In this document: positions 1 to 7,680 of the stretch, in pieces
How the letters are laid out: every line of letters starts with the position of its first letter
Position numbering within the stretch: the first letter of the stretch is position 1
NCBI GenBank assembly: GCA_003222115.1
Contig: QHUL01000049.1
Coordinates: forward strand, 54,310-118,309
Source: Gemmatimonadota bacterium
GTDB lineage: Bacteria > Gemmatimonadota > Gemmatimonadetes > Gemmatimonadales > GWC2-71-9
Direction: 5' to 3'
Length of the DNA stretch: 64,000 nucleotides
Notes under the pieces: generated by a model
The model's database searches: none
Told to the model about the DNA's origin: nothing
Seen by the model: only the letters and a program-made list of their open reading frames with translations
Position numbers and translations under genes: made by a program

Positions 1-185
1 TCGAAGACTTCGAAGAGGACAAGGACCTGGACGAGGACTTCGACGAGGACCTGGACGAGGACGAGCTGGAGGACGAGGACCTGGATGACCTCGATGAGTA
101 CGACGATCTGGATGACGAGTTCGACGACGAGGGGGAGGACGAGGAATTCCGGCCGCGCAAAGGACCGAAGCGCGAGTGGGAGTGA
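1..185 (+). CDS. C-terminal end of a protein with a long acidic tail (truncated by the window edge)
   Basis: Only the last 61 codons are present, read in frame 3 and ending with TGA at 183-185. About the first 47 residues are almost entirely Asp and Glu, with a hydrophobic residue (Leu, Phe or Tyr) every three to six positions. The tail then turns basic and ends RPRKGPKREWE. Such low-complexity acidic tails cannot be assigned to a family without the folded part, which lies outside the window. The stop is six bases from a tRNA-Ile, so the mRNA and tRNA could share a transcript. Function unknown. Confidence 0.7.
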   Translation, partial: EDFEEDKDLDEDFDEDLDEDELEDEDLDDLDEYDDLDDEFDDEGEDEEFRPRKGPKREWE

Positions 186-191
186 CGGCGG

Positions 192-265
<74 letters not shown>

Positions 266-280
266 CTCCTGGAACGTCGA

Positions 281-314
281 GACCCCGCAGCGAGCTCACG
301 AACGCTGCGGGGTC
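281..314 (+). terminator. Intrinsic terminator-like hairpin after tRNA-Ile
   Basis: GACCCCGCAGCG (281-292) and its perfect complement CGCTGCGGGGTC (303-314) form a 12-bp GC-rich stem with a 10-base loop. The downstream T-run is weak on the plus strand. It lies between the tRNA and the convergent minus-strand gene ending at 340, so it may serve both directions. Confidence 0.6.
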
Positions 315-339
315 TGTGCTTCTCGGTGCCGTAGGCCCT

Positions 340-984
340 TCAGGGAGCGGAGTCCCCCTCGTCCGATGACCCGTCGGCCGGGCGCACAGGGAGGCCGATC
401 CTCGCGGCCCAGTCGTCCGTCAGTTCGAATGTCTTGCCCATGTCGAATCGCAGCACCCAGAGCCGTCGTGCCAGATCCTTGAGCGCCCAGATGACCGTAT
501 GCTGCACCTCGACCGAGGACCACTGGCCGAACTCATTGTGACTCAGATCGGCCTCCAGCGCCTTGGCGATCCGCTCGGCGAAACGCCCCTGAGCCGCCTC
601 CTGTGGCGCTGGCTCTTGGCGCACGTCGTGTCCTGCCGGTTCCTCGGGAGGCGCGGATCGTCGCACCGCGGGCCGATTCGGGGTCGTGTTCGGCGCTTTT
701 TGGGGCCTAGCTCCTTCGCCCCATAGCACCCATTCCAGCGTGACGCCCATCAACCCGCGATCCCGCGCCTTGGTCACGATCAGCCGAGCGGCATCCGCTG
801 GAAACTTCTTGCGCTGGGGCCATTTCTTCACCGCGGCCTCGGTCACTGGCTCGCCGATCTCGGCGGCGAACTGCCGATAGGTCAACGATATACGCTCCCA
901 AGGACTGAAGACGTCCAAGAGAATCGCGAGCCGTTCCGCTATTGGGCCCACCGTGGATCCGCTTCTGCTCTTGACAGATGACAA
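340..984 (-). CDS. Putative HTH (phage CI-like) DNA-binding regulator
   Basis: 214 residues from a TTG start. Roughly residues 15-95 have the shape of a bacteriophage CI/Cro-type helix-turn-helix: an LTYRQFAAEIG helix, the segment VTEAAVKKW, then a closing WVLWGEG like the W-L-GEG ending seen in CI-type repressor N-domains. The rest (about 100-214) is Pro/Ala-rich followed by a helical region that I do not recognise. It is transcribed away from the lipoprotein cluster starting at 1133. The shared upstream region has an inverted repeat AGGT-CT-ACCT at 988-997, directly beside the start codon, which could be its own operator. The HTH assignment is by eye; the protein could instead be an uncharacterised cytoplasmic protein. 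Confidence 0.6.
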   Translation of the reverse strand: MSSVKSRSGSTVGPIAERLAILLDVFSPWERISLTYRQFAAEIGEPVTEAAVKKWPQRKKFPADAARLIVTKARDRGLMGVTLEWVLWGEGARPQKAPNTTPNRPAVRRSAPPEEPAGHDVRQEPAPQEAAQGRFAERIAKALEADLSHNEFGQWSSVEVQHTVIWALKDLARRLWVLRFDMGKTFELTDDWAARIGLPVRPADGSSDEGDSAP

Positions 985-1132
985 ATTAGGTCTACCTTGG
1001 TGACTGTAACGGCCCCTATCAGCCCAATAGTGGGACGGGAGCCGCTCATAAGGTGTCGACTATGAACGCTGCCGTCAAGACGCCCAACTGTCATTCCCTG
1101 CCGGTCCTCCCTACGCCCTGTAGGAGTAGGTC

Positions 1133-1696
1133 ATGAGAACCATGCGTCCGTTGGTAATCGGGCTGGTGGTCGCCGCCATCGCCTTCGCCTGCGACTCGCC
1201 GACCGCCCCGCCCACCCTGTCGAACCGGGCGGCTCGAGCCAGCCTCGTCGCGCAGCTAAAGAGCGGACCTACGTCCACCGGTCTGATCGCGTGTTCCCAA
1301 ACCTACGACTCGGTAACTCAGGTGATCGGTCCGCTGGGCGGACTGATTGCGGTGGGCCACCACTATCTCTGGGTAGACTCGCTGGCGCTCGGGAGTGCGG
1401 TGAGCATCACGGCCGTGGCCCCAGCGGGCACGGTGAGATGGGTGCGCTTCCAGCCCGACGGTCTCGTCTTCCAGACCAACAGTAAAACCGGATCTCCGGC
1501 GGTCATCTATACGGACTACACCGGCTGTAGCGTACCGACCGCCAGCGTGGTCCAGATCGCCCAGGTCAGCGACGCGCTGGGCATCCTCGGCTACCTGCAA
1601 ACGTACGTCAAATTCAACAAACACCCCTGGAGTCAGGGAACGCAGTACGTCGCCGCCGTGCTGCTTCATTTCTCAAACTACGCAGTAGCCTGGTAG
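1133..1696 (+). CDS. Secreted ZU5-like lipoprotein, paralogue 1
   Basis: 187 residues. The N-terminus is a lipoprotein signal peptide with lipobox AFAC (Cys about residue 20). The mature part carries a ZU5-like beta pattern: IGPLGGLIAVG, a central VSITAVAP strand, FQPDGLVF, and a final strand HFSNYAVAW at the extreme C-terminus. Relative to paralogues at 4566 and 5436, the usual VPAGAL segment is replaced by WVDSLALG. A good Shine-Dalgarno (GGAGTAGG) lies just upstream of ATG. It is the first gene of a plus-strand cluster of five related lipoproteins and two TPR proteins. Likely anchored in the outer membrane or periplasm as an interaction module; no catalytic residues are apparent. Confidence 0.8.
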   Translation: MRTMRPLVIGLVVAAIAFACDSPTAPPTLSNRAARASLVAQLKSGPTSTGLIACSQTYDSVTQVIGPLGGLIAVGHHYLWVDSLALGSAVSITAVAPAGTVRWVRFQPDGLVFQTNSKTGSPAVIYTDYTGCSVPTASVVQIAQVSDALGILGYLQTYVKFNKHPWSQGTQYVAAVLLHFSNYAVAW

Positions 1697-1722
1697 GACG
1701 TCACATTCACTCGGAGACTTGT

Positions 1723-2403
1723 ATGTCCGTTCGGCGTCATCTGATCCCGCTCGCGCTCGCGGTGTTCGCTGCCCGCTGCGCCGACGGACCGCATCCCACC
1801 GGCGTGCAGCAGCCCCTCGCCCCGGCGCCGCATTTCCTCCGGTGGGCGGGGGGCTCCGCGCCGCAGCTCACGACGATCGGCACGGGCTCGGGTGGGGCCG
1901 GTCACGGCGTCTTCCTGGCTTCGCCTGGTGGGCTCAGTCTCGACCAGTACACGGCCACATTCTGGGCGGTCCGCGGGGAGGAGCGTTCGCTCCAGATCAA
2001 CTACTTCAGCGTCACCGGCGACACCAGCTCCCCGTTCTTGCGGCTCGTAGTCGATGACCCGGCGTACGTACCTGGGCTGGGTGACCTCGCGCCCGGGGAC
2101 TCGGTGCTGATGACAGTGACGATCGACCCGTCCAACATCAAGGTCACGCTCGAGCCCACGGGGTTGCTGTTCGGCAATCCGGCCCAGCTTCAGGTCTGGT
2201 ATGGCGGCGCCGGCGGCGACTTGAACGGGGACGGCGTGGTGGACGACGCCGACGCCTGGATCGAGGCCCAGCTCTTGGGGATGTGGTATCGCGAGGGCGC
2301 GGACGGCTCATGGACGGCAATGCCGGCGGCCCAGTCGCTCGCGGACAAGTCGTTCACGAGTGCGTTGCCGCATTTCTCCGAGTACGCGCTGTGCTGGGAT
2401 TAG
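1723..2403 (+). CDS. Secreted lipoprotein with dockerin/EF-hand-like calcium loop, divergent paralogue 2
   Basis: 226 residues with a signal peptide and a lipobox-like AARC (Cys about residue 19). The C-terminal half follows the same pattern as its neighbours (SVLMTVTIDP, LEPTGLLFGNPAQLQVWY, and a final HFSEYALCWD). Unlike them it has an inserted loop DLNGDGVVDDAD at about residues 166-177, which has the spacing of a dockerin or EF-hand calcium site. It follows paralogue 1 after 26 bases with its own GGAG ribosome-binding site. Calcium binding and export are inferred; the specific partner is unknown. Confidence 0.75.
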   Translation: MSVRRHLIPLALAVFAARCADGPHPTGVQQPLAPAPHFLRWAGGSAPQLTTIGTGSGGAGHGVFLASPGGLSLDQYTATFWAVRGEERSLQINYFSVTGDTSSPFLRLVVDDPAYVPGLGDLAPGDSVLMTVTIDPSNIKVTLEPTGLLFGNPAQLQVWYGGAGGDLNGDGVVDDADAWIEAQLLGMWYREGADGSWTAMPAAQSLADKSFTSALPHFSEYALCWD

Positions 2404-2467
2404 GACCACGACACCGAGCAGCTAAGCGTTTGGACGACCGCGTCATGGAAGGCAGAGGACACATACG

Positions 2468-4561
2468 ATGCACATGTCGTCACTCGTAGTCGACAAGGCG
2501 CGGCAGCTCGCCGCGGCCGGACACCACGCCGAGGTCATCGAATACCTCGGCGCGCAAGAACGAAGCGAGCTCGCGGACTCGCCGACCCTCGCGTTGCTGT
2601 ACGGAACCGCGCAGGCGCGGCTGGGGCGCAACGACGAAGGACTGCGGTGGCTCGATCTGGCGCTGGACGAGGCGCGCAGGCGGCACGAGCCGGCGGTCGA
2701 GGGTCAGGCCCTCAACGCGCGGGGCGCGATCGCTGTGGTCAGCGGACGGATCGACGAGGCAGCGGACTACTTCACCAAGGCCCTCATGTCCGCGAGCCGG
2801 GACGGCGATATCGCGATGACCGGCCGCTGCTCCAACAATCTGGGCGTGATCAGTAGCCTGCGGGGGCGGCACGCGGAGGCGATCGGGTCGTGGGAGATCG
2901 CCGTCGCCGCCTTCGATCGGGCCGGTGTGCGCCACGGCGTAGCCGAGTGCCATCACAACCTGGGAATCACGTATCGGGAGCAAGGGGAGCTCGACCGCGC
3001 ATTGGCGGAGGCGGACCGGGCCGCTGCGGAGGCGGAAGCGTTTGGGGATCGCACGCTATGGGCGCTCGCCCTCCGGGGGCGGGCGGAGATCCGCCTCTGC
3101 CGTAGCGAGCTCGAGCCGGCGCGTCGCGAGCTGGAGGAGGTTCGGGCGATCCGCGGCGGGGTGCCCAATCCCGTCGCCGAGGCCGAGGATCTGCGCGTCG
3201 CGGCGTTGCTCTCGCTGGCGGAGGGGCAGGCGGCGGCCGCCGAGGAGGCGCTGCGCCAGGTGATCAGCCGGGCGGAGTCCCACGGGCGACCGCAACTCCT
3301 GGCGGAGGCAACGCGGGACCTCGTCGTCGTCCTGCGCCGCGCCGAGCGGCAGGTCGAGGCCCAGGCGGCTGCGCGGACGGCCAAGGCCCTGTTCACCCGC
3401 CTCGGGGCCGAAGGCGAAATCCGCAAGCTGGCCGGTCAGGGCTGGGACGAGGCATTCACAGCTGAACTGCGCGGGTCGCTGGCGCCGCTCCATGTGGCGC
3501 AGCAGCTGGCCGATGCAGGCCACTACGCCGAGCTGCTCACGTATCTGGGCGAGCGCTCTCAGGACGAGCTCGAGCAATCCCCCATGCTGACCCTGCTGTG
3601 CGGCATCGCGCACGGCCGGCTCGGCCGGCTGGATCTGGGCCAGCAGTGGGCCATGGTCGCGCAGTTGCGGGCGCGGCTGCTGCGGGACCGGACGCTCGAG
3701 GTGCGCGCGCTCAACGTGTGCGGCGCCATCGCCCTGGAGGGGGGTGGCATCAGCGAGGCCACCTACTTCTTCACGCGGGCGCAGGAAGAGGCGCTGCGGG
3801 ACAACGACATGGCCACCGTCGGCCGGTGCGCCAACAACCTCGGCATCATCGCGAACATGCAGGGGGACTACGGCCGCGCGGTCGGCGCGTACACCCGCGC
3901 GATCGCCGCGTACCAGAAGGCCCAGTACGAACGCGGCATCGTTGAGGCGCAGCACAATCTCGGAATCAGCTACCGCGAGCAGGGGCAGCTGGATCGCGCC
4001 ATGCAGGCCGCCGACACGGCGGTGCGGGACGCCGGCCGGCTGGGGGACCGGCGGCTCCAGGCGCAGGCGATCGCGGGACGGGCGGAGATCCGGGTCGCCT
4101 GCGCCGAGCCCGAGCTCGCCATCCGGGAAGCGGAGCGCGCGCTGGCCATGCACCACGAGCTCGGGGACGCCATCCTCGAGACCGAGGACCGGCGGATTCT
4201 CGCCGTGGCGCTGAGCATCGCCGGGAAGACGCAAGACGCGGTAGACATGCTCCGTGAGGTGATCGACCGCGCGATGGAGCACAAGCGACCGCTGCTCGTC
4301 GCCGTCGCCCAGCGCGATCTCGCCCATATCCTCGCCCTCGGGGGCGACGTCGCCGCTGCGAAACAGCTGGCGCAGGCGGCCCGCGCGACGTTCGACCGGC
4401 TGGGAGCGAAGGTGGAGATCGAAAAGCTGGAAGCGCTGCTGGCGATCCCGACGTCCGGGGCGAATGAGCTGGACCGCTCGCAGCCGGGGAGCCCGCCACC
4501 TCCTCTGAATCGGGACACCGGGACGCGAACCCGGGGTCCGTGGCCCGACAGGAGGGCGTAG
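2468..4561 (+). CDS. Large TPR protein made of two tandem copies of one TPR array
   Basis: 697 residues and no signal peptide, so probably cytoplasmic. Residues about 5-330 and about 340-665 are two diverged copies of the same unit. Each starts with a GHHAEVIEYLG or GHYAELLTYLG helix. Each then has matched TPR motifs, for example NNLGVISSLRG against NNLGIIANMQG and HNLGITYREQGELDRA against HNLGISYREQGQLDRA. Each ends with a final helix containing ATRDLVVVL or AQRDLAHIL. TPR arrays bind protein segments and no enzyme domain is seen. It sits between two ZU5-like lipoprotein genes and its TPRs resemble those of the HD-GYP protein at 5959, suggesting shared ancestry. The stop is four bases from the next start, so the genes are probably cotranscribed. 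Confidence 0.85.
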   Translation: MHMSSLVVDKARQLAAAGHHAEVIEYLGAQERSELADSPTLALLYGTAQARLGRNDEGLRWLDLALDEARRRHEPAVEGQALNARGAIAVVSGRIDEAADYFTKALMSASRDGDIAMTGRCSNNLGVISSLRGRHAEAIGSWEIAVAAFDRAGVRHGVAECHHNLGITYREQGELDRALAEADRAAAEAEAFGDRTLWALALRGRAEIRLCRSELEPARRELEEVRAIRGGVPNPVAEAEDLRVAALLSLAEGQAAAAEEALRQVISRAESHGRPQLLAEATRDLVVVLRRAERQVEAQAAARTAKALFTRLGAEGEIRKLAGQGWDEAFTAELRGSLAPLHVAQQLADAGHYAELLTYLGERSQDELEQSPMLTLLCGIAHGRLGRLDLGQQWAMVAQLRARLLRDRTLEVRALNVCGAIALEGGGISEATYFFTRAQEEALRDNDMATVGRCANNLGIIANMQGDYGRAVGAYTRAIAAYQKAQYERGIVEAQHNLGISYREQGQLDRAMQAADTAVRDAGRLGDRRLQAQAIAGRAEIRVACAEPELAIREAERALAMHHELGDAILETEDRRILAVALSIAGKTQDAVDMLREVIDRAMEHKRPLLVAVAQRDLAHILALGGDVAAAKQLAQAARATFDRLGAKVEIEKLEALLAIPTSGANELDRSQPGSPPPPLNRDTGTRTRGPWPDRRA

Positions 4562-4565
4562 GGTC

Positions 4566-5075
4566 GTGAGGGCCGTCGGTCCTCTTGTGATCGCGCTGAG
4601 CGCCCTGGCGGTCGGGCTTGCGTGCGAGCGCTCGCCTGCTGGACCGACTCCGGATCCCGCGGCACCGACGCTCCTTGCAAACCTCTCCAAGAGCGGAGGG
4701 CTGCTCTCGTGCAAGCCCCTCGGCTACGACTCCGCGACCCAGACGATCGGTCCTGCTGGCGGGGTCCTCAAGGTAAGCAAGCACAACCTGGTGGTTCCCG
4801 CGGGCGCGCTGAGCGCGATGGTGACCATCACCGCAGTGGTGCCGTCGGACACGGTGAACCGGGTCGAACTCCGGCCCGACGGGCTCACCTTCAACCAACC
4901 CGCGTCCCTCACGATGTTCTACGGGAACTGCAAGGTGATCCCGCAGGCGAAGCAGATCGCCTACACGACCGACTCACTGGTGATCCTGCAGTACGTGCCC
5001 TCATCCGACAGCCCGACGAGCAAGCTGGTCTTCGGCCAGCTGGGCCATTTCTCGACCTATGCCATCGCCTGGTAG
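4566..5075 (+). CDS. Secreted ZU5-like lipoprotein, paralogue 3
   Basis: 169 residues from GTG. The signal peptide ends at lipobox GLAC (Cys about residue 20). The ZU5-like core is well kept: IGPAGGVLKVSKHNLVVPAG, then MVTITAVVP, LRPDGLTFNQPASLTMFYG and the closing HFSTYAIAW. Two Cys (SCKP and NCKV segments) could form a disulfide, as in paralogue 5. It starts four bases after the TPR gene and ends three bases before the next lipoprotein, so the genes are probably co-translated. It is likely a surface or periplasmic binding module; its ligand is unknown. Confidence 0.82.
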   Translation: MRAVGPLVIALSALAVGLACERSPAGPTPDPAAPTLLANLSKSGGLLSCKPLGYDSATQTIGPAGGVLKVSKHNLVVPAGALSAMVTITAVVPSDTVNRVELRPDGLTFNQPASLTMFYGNCKVIPQAKQIAYTTDSLVILQYVPSSDSPTSKLVFGQLGHFSTYAIAW

Positions 5076-5078
5076 CGC

Positions 5079-5381
5079 GTGAAGCTGAGCCGCTGTGTGG
5101 TGGTCGGGCTGTCCCTCGCCACGATCGTCTTTGCGACGAGCTGTGGCGACGGCTCGCCGACCGGTCTGCCGCTACCCCCTGCACCCAACTCGGCGCTCGC
5201 CGGTTCCGCGAGCTCGCCGACCGGGCGCCTTTCCGGCTCGGCGTTGCGCGACGGGCCGATGACGCAGTTGATAGAGCCGGCGGGCGGCACCATTTGCCTC
5301 TCGCCCTACTGCGTCAAGCCGAAGCTCACACTCCATGGGCCCTCGTATGACGGCCGCTCCAACTACGCTGTCGCCTGGTGA
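5079..5381 (+). CDS. Short lipoprotein, internally deleted paralogue 4
   Basis: 100 residues from GTG. It keeps the lipoprotein signal (lipobox ATSC, Cys about residue 22), a short IEPAGGTI segment corresponding to the first ZU5 strand, and the last strand SNYAVAW, but lacks the central 60-70 residues that form the rest of the fold in its neighbours. This looks like an in-frame internal deletion of a ZU5-like gene that still has intact ends. It may be a decaying copy or a small secreted peptide. It follows paralogue 3 by three bases. Confidence 0.65.
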   Translation: MKLSRCVVVGLSLATIVFATSCGDGSPTGLPLPPAPNSALAGSASSPTGRLSGSALRDGPMTQLIEPAGGTICLSPYCVKPKLTLHGPSYDGRSNYAVAW

Positions 5382-5435
5382 GGCGGCAGTGGCCGTGATG
5401 CCGGTCTGCGTTCTTCCATCCAGGAAAGCACAGCT

Positions 5436-5951
5436 ATGAAAGTGGCACGTCTTACGCGGGCCGCGCTGGTCATCACCGCCGCCGCGCTGCTGAGCTGCGG
5501 TGAGCCGCCGCTCAGCCCTGTCCCGCCGCCGCAAGGCAGCCTGATCGGCTCGCTCCTCCAGGCCACGGGGCTGCTCCACTGCACCCCGCTGCCCACTGCC
5601 ATGGCCACTCAAACGGTCGGCCCGGCGGGCGGCGTGATCAAGGTAGGCCCGCACACGCTGTCGATCCCGGCAGGCGCGCTCGGCGCGCCGGTCACCATCA
5701 CGGCGACGGCCCCGTCGGACGACGTGAACCGCATCCAGTTCCAGCCCCAGGGCCTCGTGTTCCAGCGCTCCGCCGCTCTCACGATGAGCTACGCGAATTG
5801 CAACCTGCTCGGGACGCTCCTGCCGAAGCGGATCGCGTACACCGACGACGCGCTAGACATCCTCAGCTACTTGCTGTCGCTGGATAACCTCTTCGCGAAG
5901 AAGGTCACCGGGAAGCTGTACCACTTCTCCAACTACGCCATCGCGTGGTGA
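5436..5951 (+). CDS. Secreted ZU5-like lipoprotein, paralogue 5
   Basis: 171 residues from ATG. The signal peptide ends at lipobox ALLSC. The core is the cleanest of the set: VGPAGGVIKVGPHTLSIPAG, VTITATAP, FQPQGLVFQRSAALTMSYANC and the terminal HFSNYAIAW. It lies seven bases before the HD-GYP gene at 5959, so the two are almost certainly cotranscribed. A surface or periplasmic binding role is inferred; no active site is visible. Confidence 0.82.
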   Translation: MKVARLTRAALVITAAALLSCGEPPLSPVPPPQGSLIGSLLQATGLLHCTPLPTAMATQTVGPAGGVIKVGPHTLSIPAGALGAPVTITATAPSDDVNRIQFQPQGLVFQRSAALTMSYANCNLLGTLLPKRIAYTDDALDILSYLLSLDNLFAKKVTGKLYHFSNYAIAW

Positions 5952-5958
5952 GGTCACG

Positions 5959-7623
5959 ATGACCGCCACGCCGATTACCGCTCCCGTGGAACCGGGTCCG
6001 CGCGCGCCGGTGCGCTCCGCGGCGGACCTGCTCCACGACGCTCGGGCTCGGGAGCGCGCGGCCTGCATCCCCGAGGCGGCCGCGTTGTACGAGGCGGCGA
6101 TCGCCGCGGCGCAGCCCGCGGGCGAGCACGCGGCGTTGGCCGAGGCGCTGCGGCGCTTCGCCGTCCTGCGCCACCGCCGGGGCGAATCGGCCGAGGCACG
6201 GGAGCTGTGCCGTCGGAGCCACGCCGTGGCGTGCCATGCCGGCAACGCCGTGCTCGCGGGCGAGGCCCTCAACACGCTCGGCGGCATCGACCTGGCGACG
6301 GACGCCGTCGTCGATGCCCGCCAGAACTTCCTCCGCGCCCTCGAGCTGGGCGGGCAGAGCCGCGAGCTGCGCGCGCGGGTCGAGCAGAATCTCGGCATCC
6401 TCGCGAACATCCAGGGGGAGTTCGACGAAGCGCTGGCGCACTATGGGCGGTCCCTCGAGGCGTACCGCGCGTCGAACGACGAGCATGGCTGCGCGATCGC
6501 CTACCACAACCTCGGCATGGCCAGCGCGGACCGCCAGCAGTTCGACGAAGCGGAGCGGTACTTCCGGCAGAGCTACGAGATCGCCGAGCGCGCGAGCGAC
6601 CTGCACCTCCAGGGGCTGTGCCTGGTCAACCACGCGGACGTGCACCTCGTCCGGGAGCGCTATGAGGACGCGCGGCGCAACGCCGAGACCGCGCTCGCCC
6701 TGTTCGATCAGCTCGACGCGCGCAGCGACAAGGCCGACGCGTATCGCGTGCTCGGCATGGTGTTTCGCGAGACCGGCCGACCCGCGCTCGCCGAGGCGCG
6801 GCTCCGGTCGGCGATCGAGCAGGCGATGAGCTCGGACGCGGTCCTGAACGGGGCGGAGGCCTCGCGCGAGCTGGCGCTCCTCTATCAGTCGATGGGCCGA
6901 AACCAGGAGGCGCTCACCCTCCTGAACGACGCCCACCGCCTGTTCAGGCGCCTCAACGCGCGCGTCGACCTGGTGCACGTCGACGGCAAGCTGGCGGAGC
7001 TCGAGGCCACGTATCTGGCGGTGGTACGCGAGTGGGGCCAGTCCATCGAGTCCAGCGACCCCTACACCTTCGGGCACTGCGAGCGGGTGGGACGGCACGC
7101 CGTGGCCGTGGCGTGCGCGCTCGGACTGGACCCGCACGCCCAGACGACGGTGCGGCTGGGTGCCTACCTCCACGACCTCGGGAAGGTGCGCGTGCCGCAT
7201 GAGATCCTGAGCAAGCCCGGCCCGCTGACGCGCGACGAGTTCGAAGTGGTGCAGATGCACCCGATCTGGGGTATCGAGCTCCTCGCCGGCGTCGAGTTCC
7301 CCTGGGACATCAAGCCCATCATCCGCTGGCACCACGAGCGCTTCGACGGGACGGGCTACCCGGACCGGCTGCGGGAGGACGAGATTCCGCTGTCCGCGCA
7401 GGTCGTGGGGATCGCGGACGTGTACGACGCCCTCACCACTGCGCGACCCTATCGGCCGGCGTTTGCGCGCGCGGCGGCGCTCGCGGAGATCGGGCGCTCC
7501 CGGGGTATGTGGTCGGGGGCGGTCTACGGCGCCTTCCTCGCCGCGCTGGCCCGGCCACCGGCCTCACAAGCGGGGGCTGCCGCCAACGAGGCGCGCCCCG
7601 TCTTCTCGCGTCTCACCGTCTAA
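5959..7623 (+). CDS. TPR protein with C-terminal HD-GYP domain (probable c-di-GMP phosphodiesterase)
   Basis: 554 residues, no signal peptide. Residues about 15-345 are TPR repeats (for example NLGILANIQGEFDEALAHYG) closely related in style to the TPR protein at 2468. Residues about 355-535 form an HD-GYP domain with HDLGK (His405-Asp406), the HHE segment at 458-460 and the diagnostic DGTGYP (463-468), followed by ADVYDALT. HD-GYP enzymes hydrolyse cyclic di-GMP with a bimetal centre, and all the signature ligands seen here are intact. The TPR part probably senses a partner protein, perhaps the cytoplasmic TPR product upstream. Last gene of the lipoprotein cluster; a c-di-GMP riboswitch lies elsewhere in the window at 62018. 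Confidence 0.9.
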   Translation: MTATPITAPVEPGPRAPVRSAADLLHDARARERAACIPEAAALYEAAIAAAQPAGEHAALAEALRRFAVLRHRRGESAEARELCRRSHAVACHAGNAVLAGEALNTLGGIDLATDAVVDARQNFLRALELGGQSRELRARVEQNLGILANIQGEFDEALAHYGRSLEAYRASNDEHGCAIAYHNLGMASADRQQFDEAERYFRQSYEIAERASDLHLQGLCLVNHADVHLVRERYEDARRNAETALALFDQLDARSDKADAYRVLGMVFRETGRPALAEARLRSAIEQAMSSDAVLNGAEASRELALLYQSMGRNQEALTLLNDAHRLFRRLNARVDLVHVDGKLAELEATYLAVVREWGQSIESSDPYTFGHCERVGRHAVAVACALGLDPHAQTTVRLGAYLHDLGKVRVPHEILSKPGPLTRDEFEVVQMHPIWGIELLAGVEFPWDIKPIIRWHHERFDGTGYPDRLREDEIPLSAQVVGIADVYDALTTARPYRPAFARAAALAEIGRSRGMWSGAVYGAFLAALARPPASQAGAAANEARPVFSRLTV

Positions 7624-7680
7624 GGGTTGGGGGCGCGCGGCACCTGGCGCCGCCCGCCGAGTCGTGGAATCTTAGGCGTC

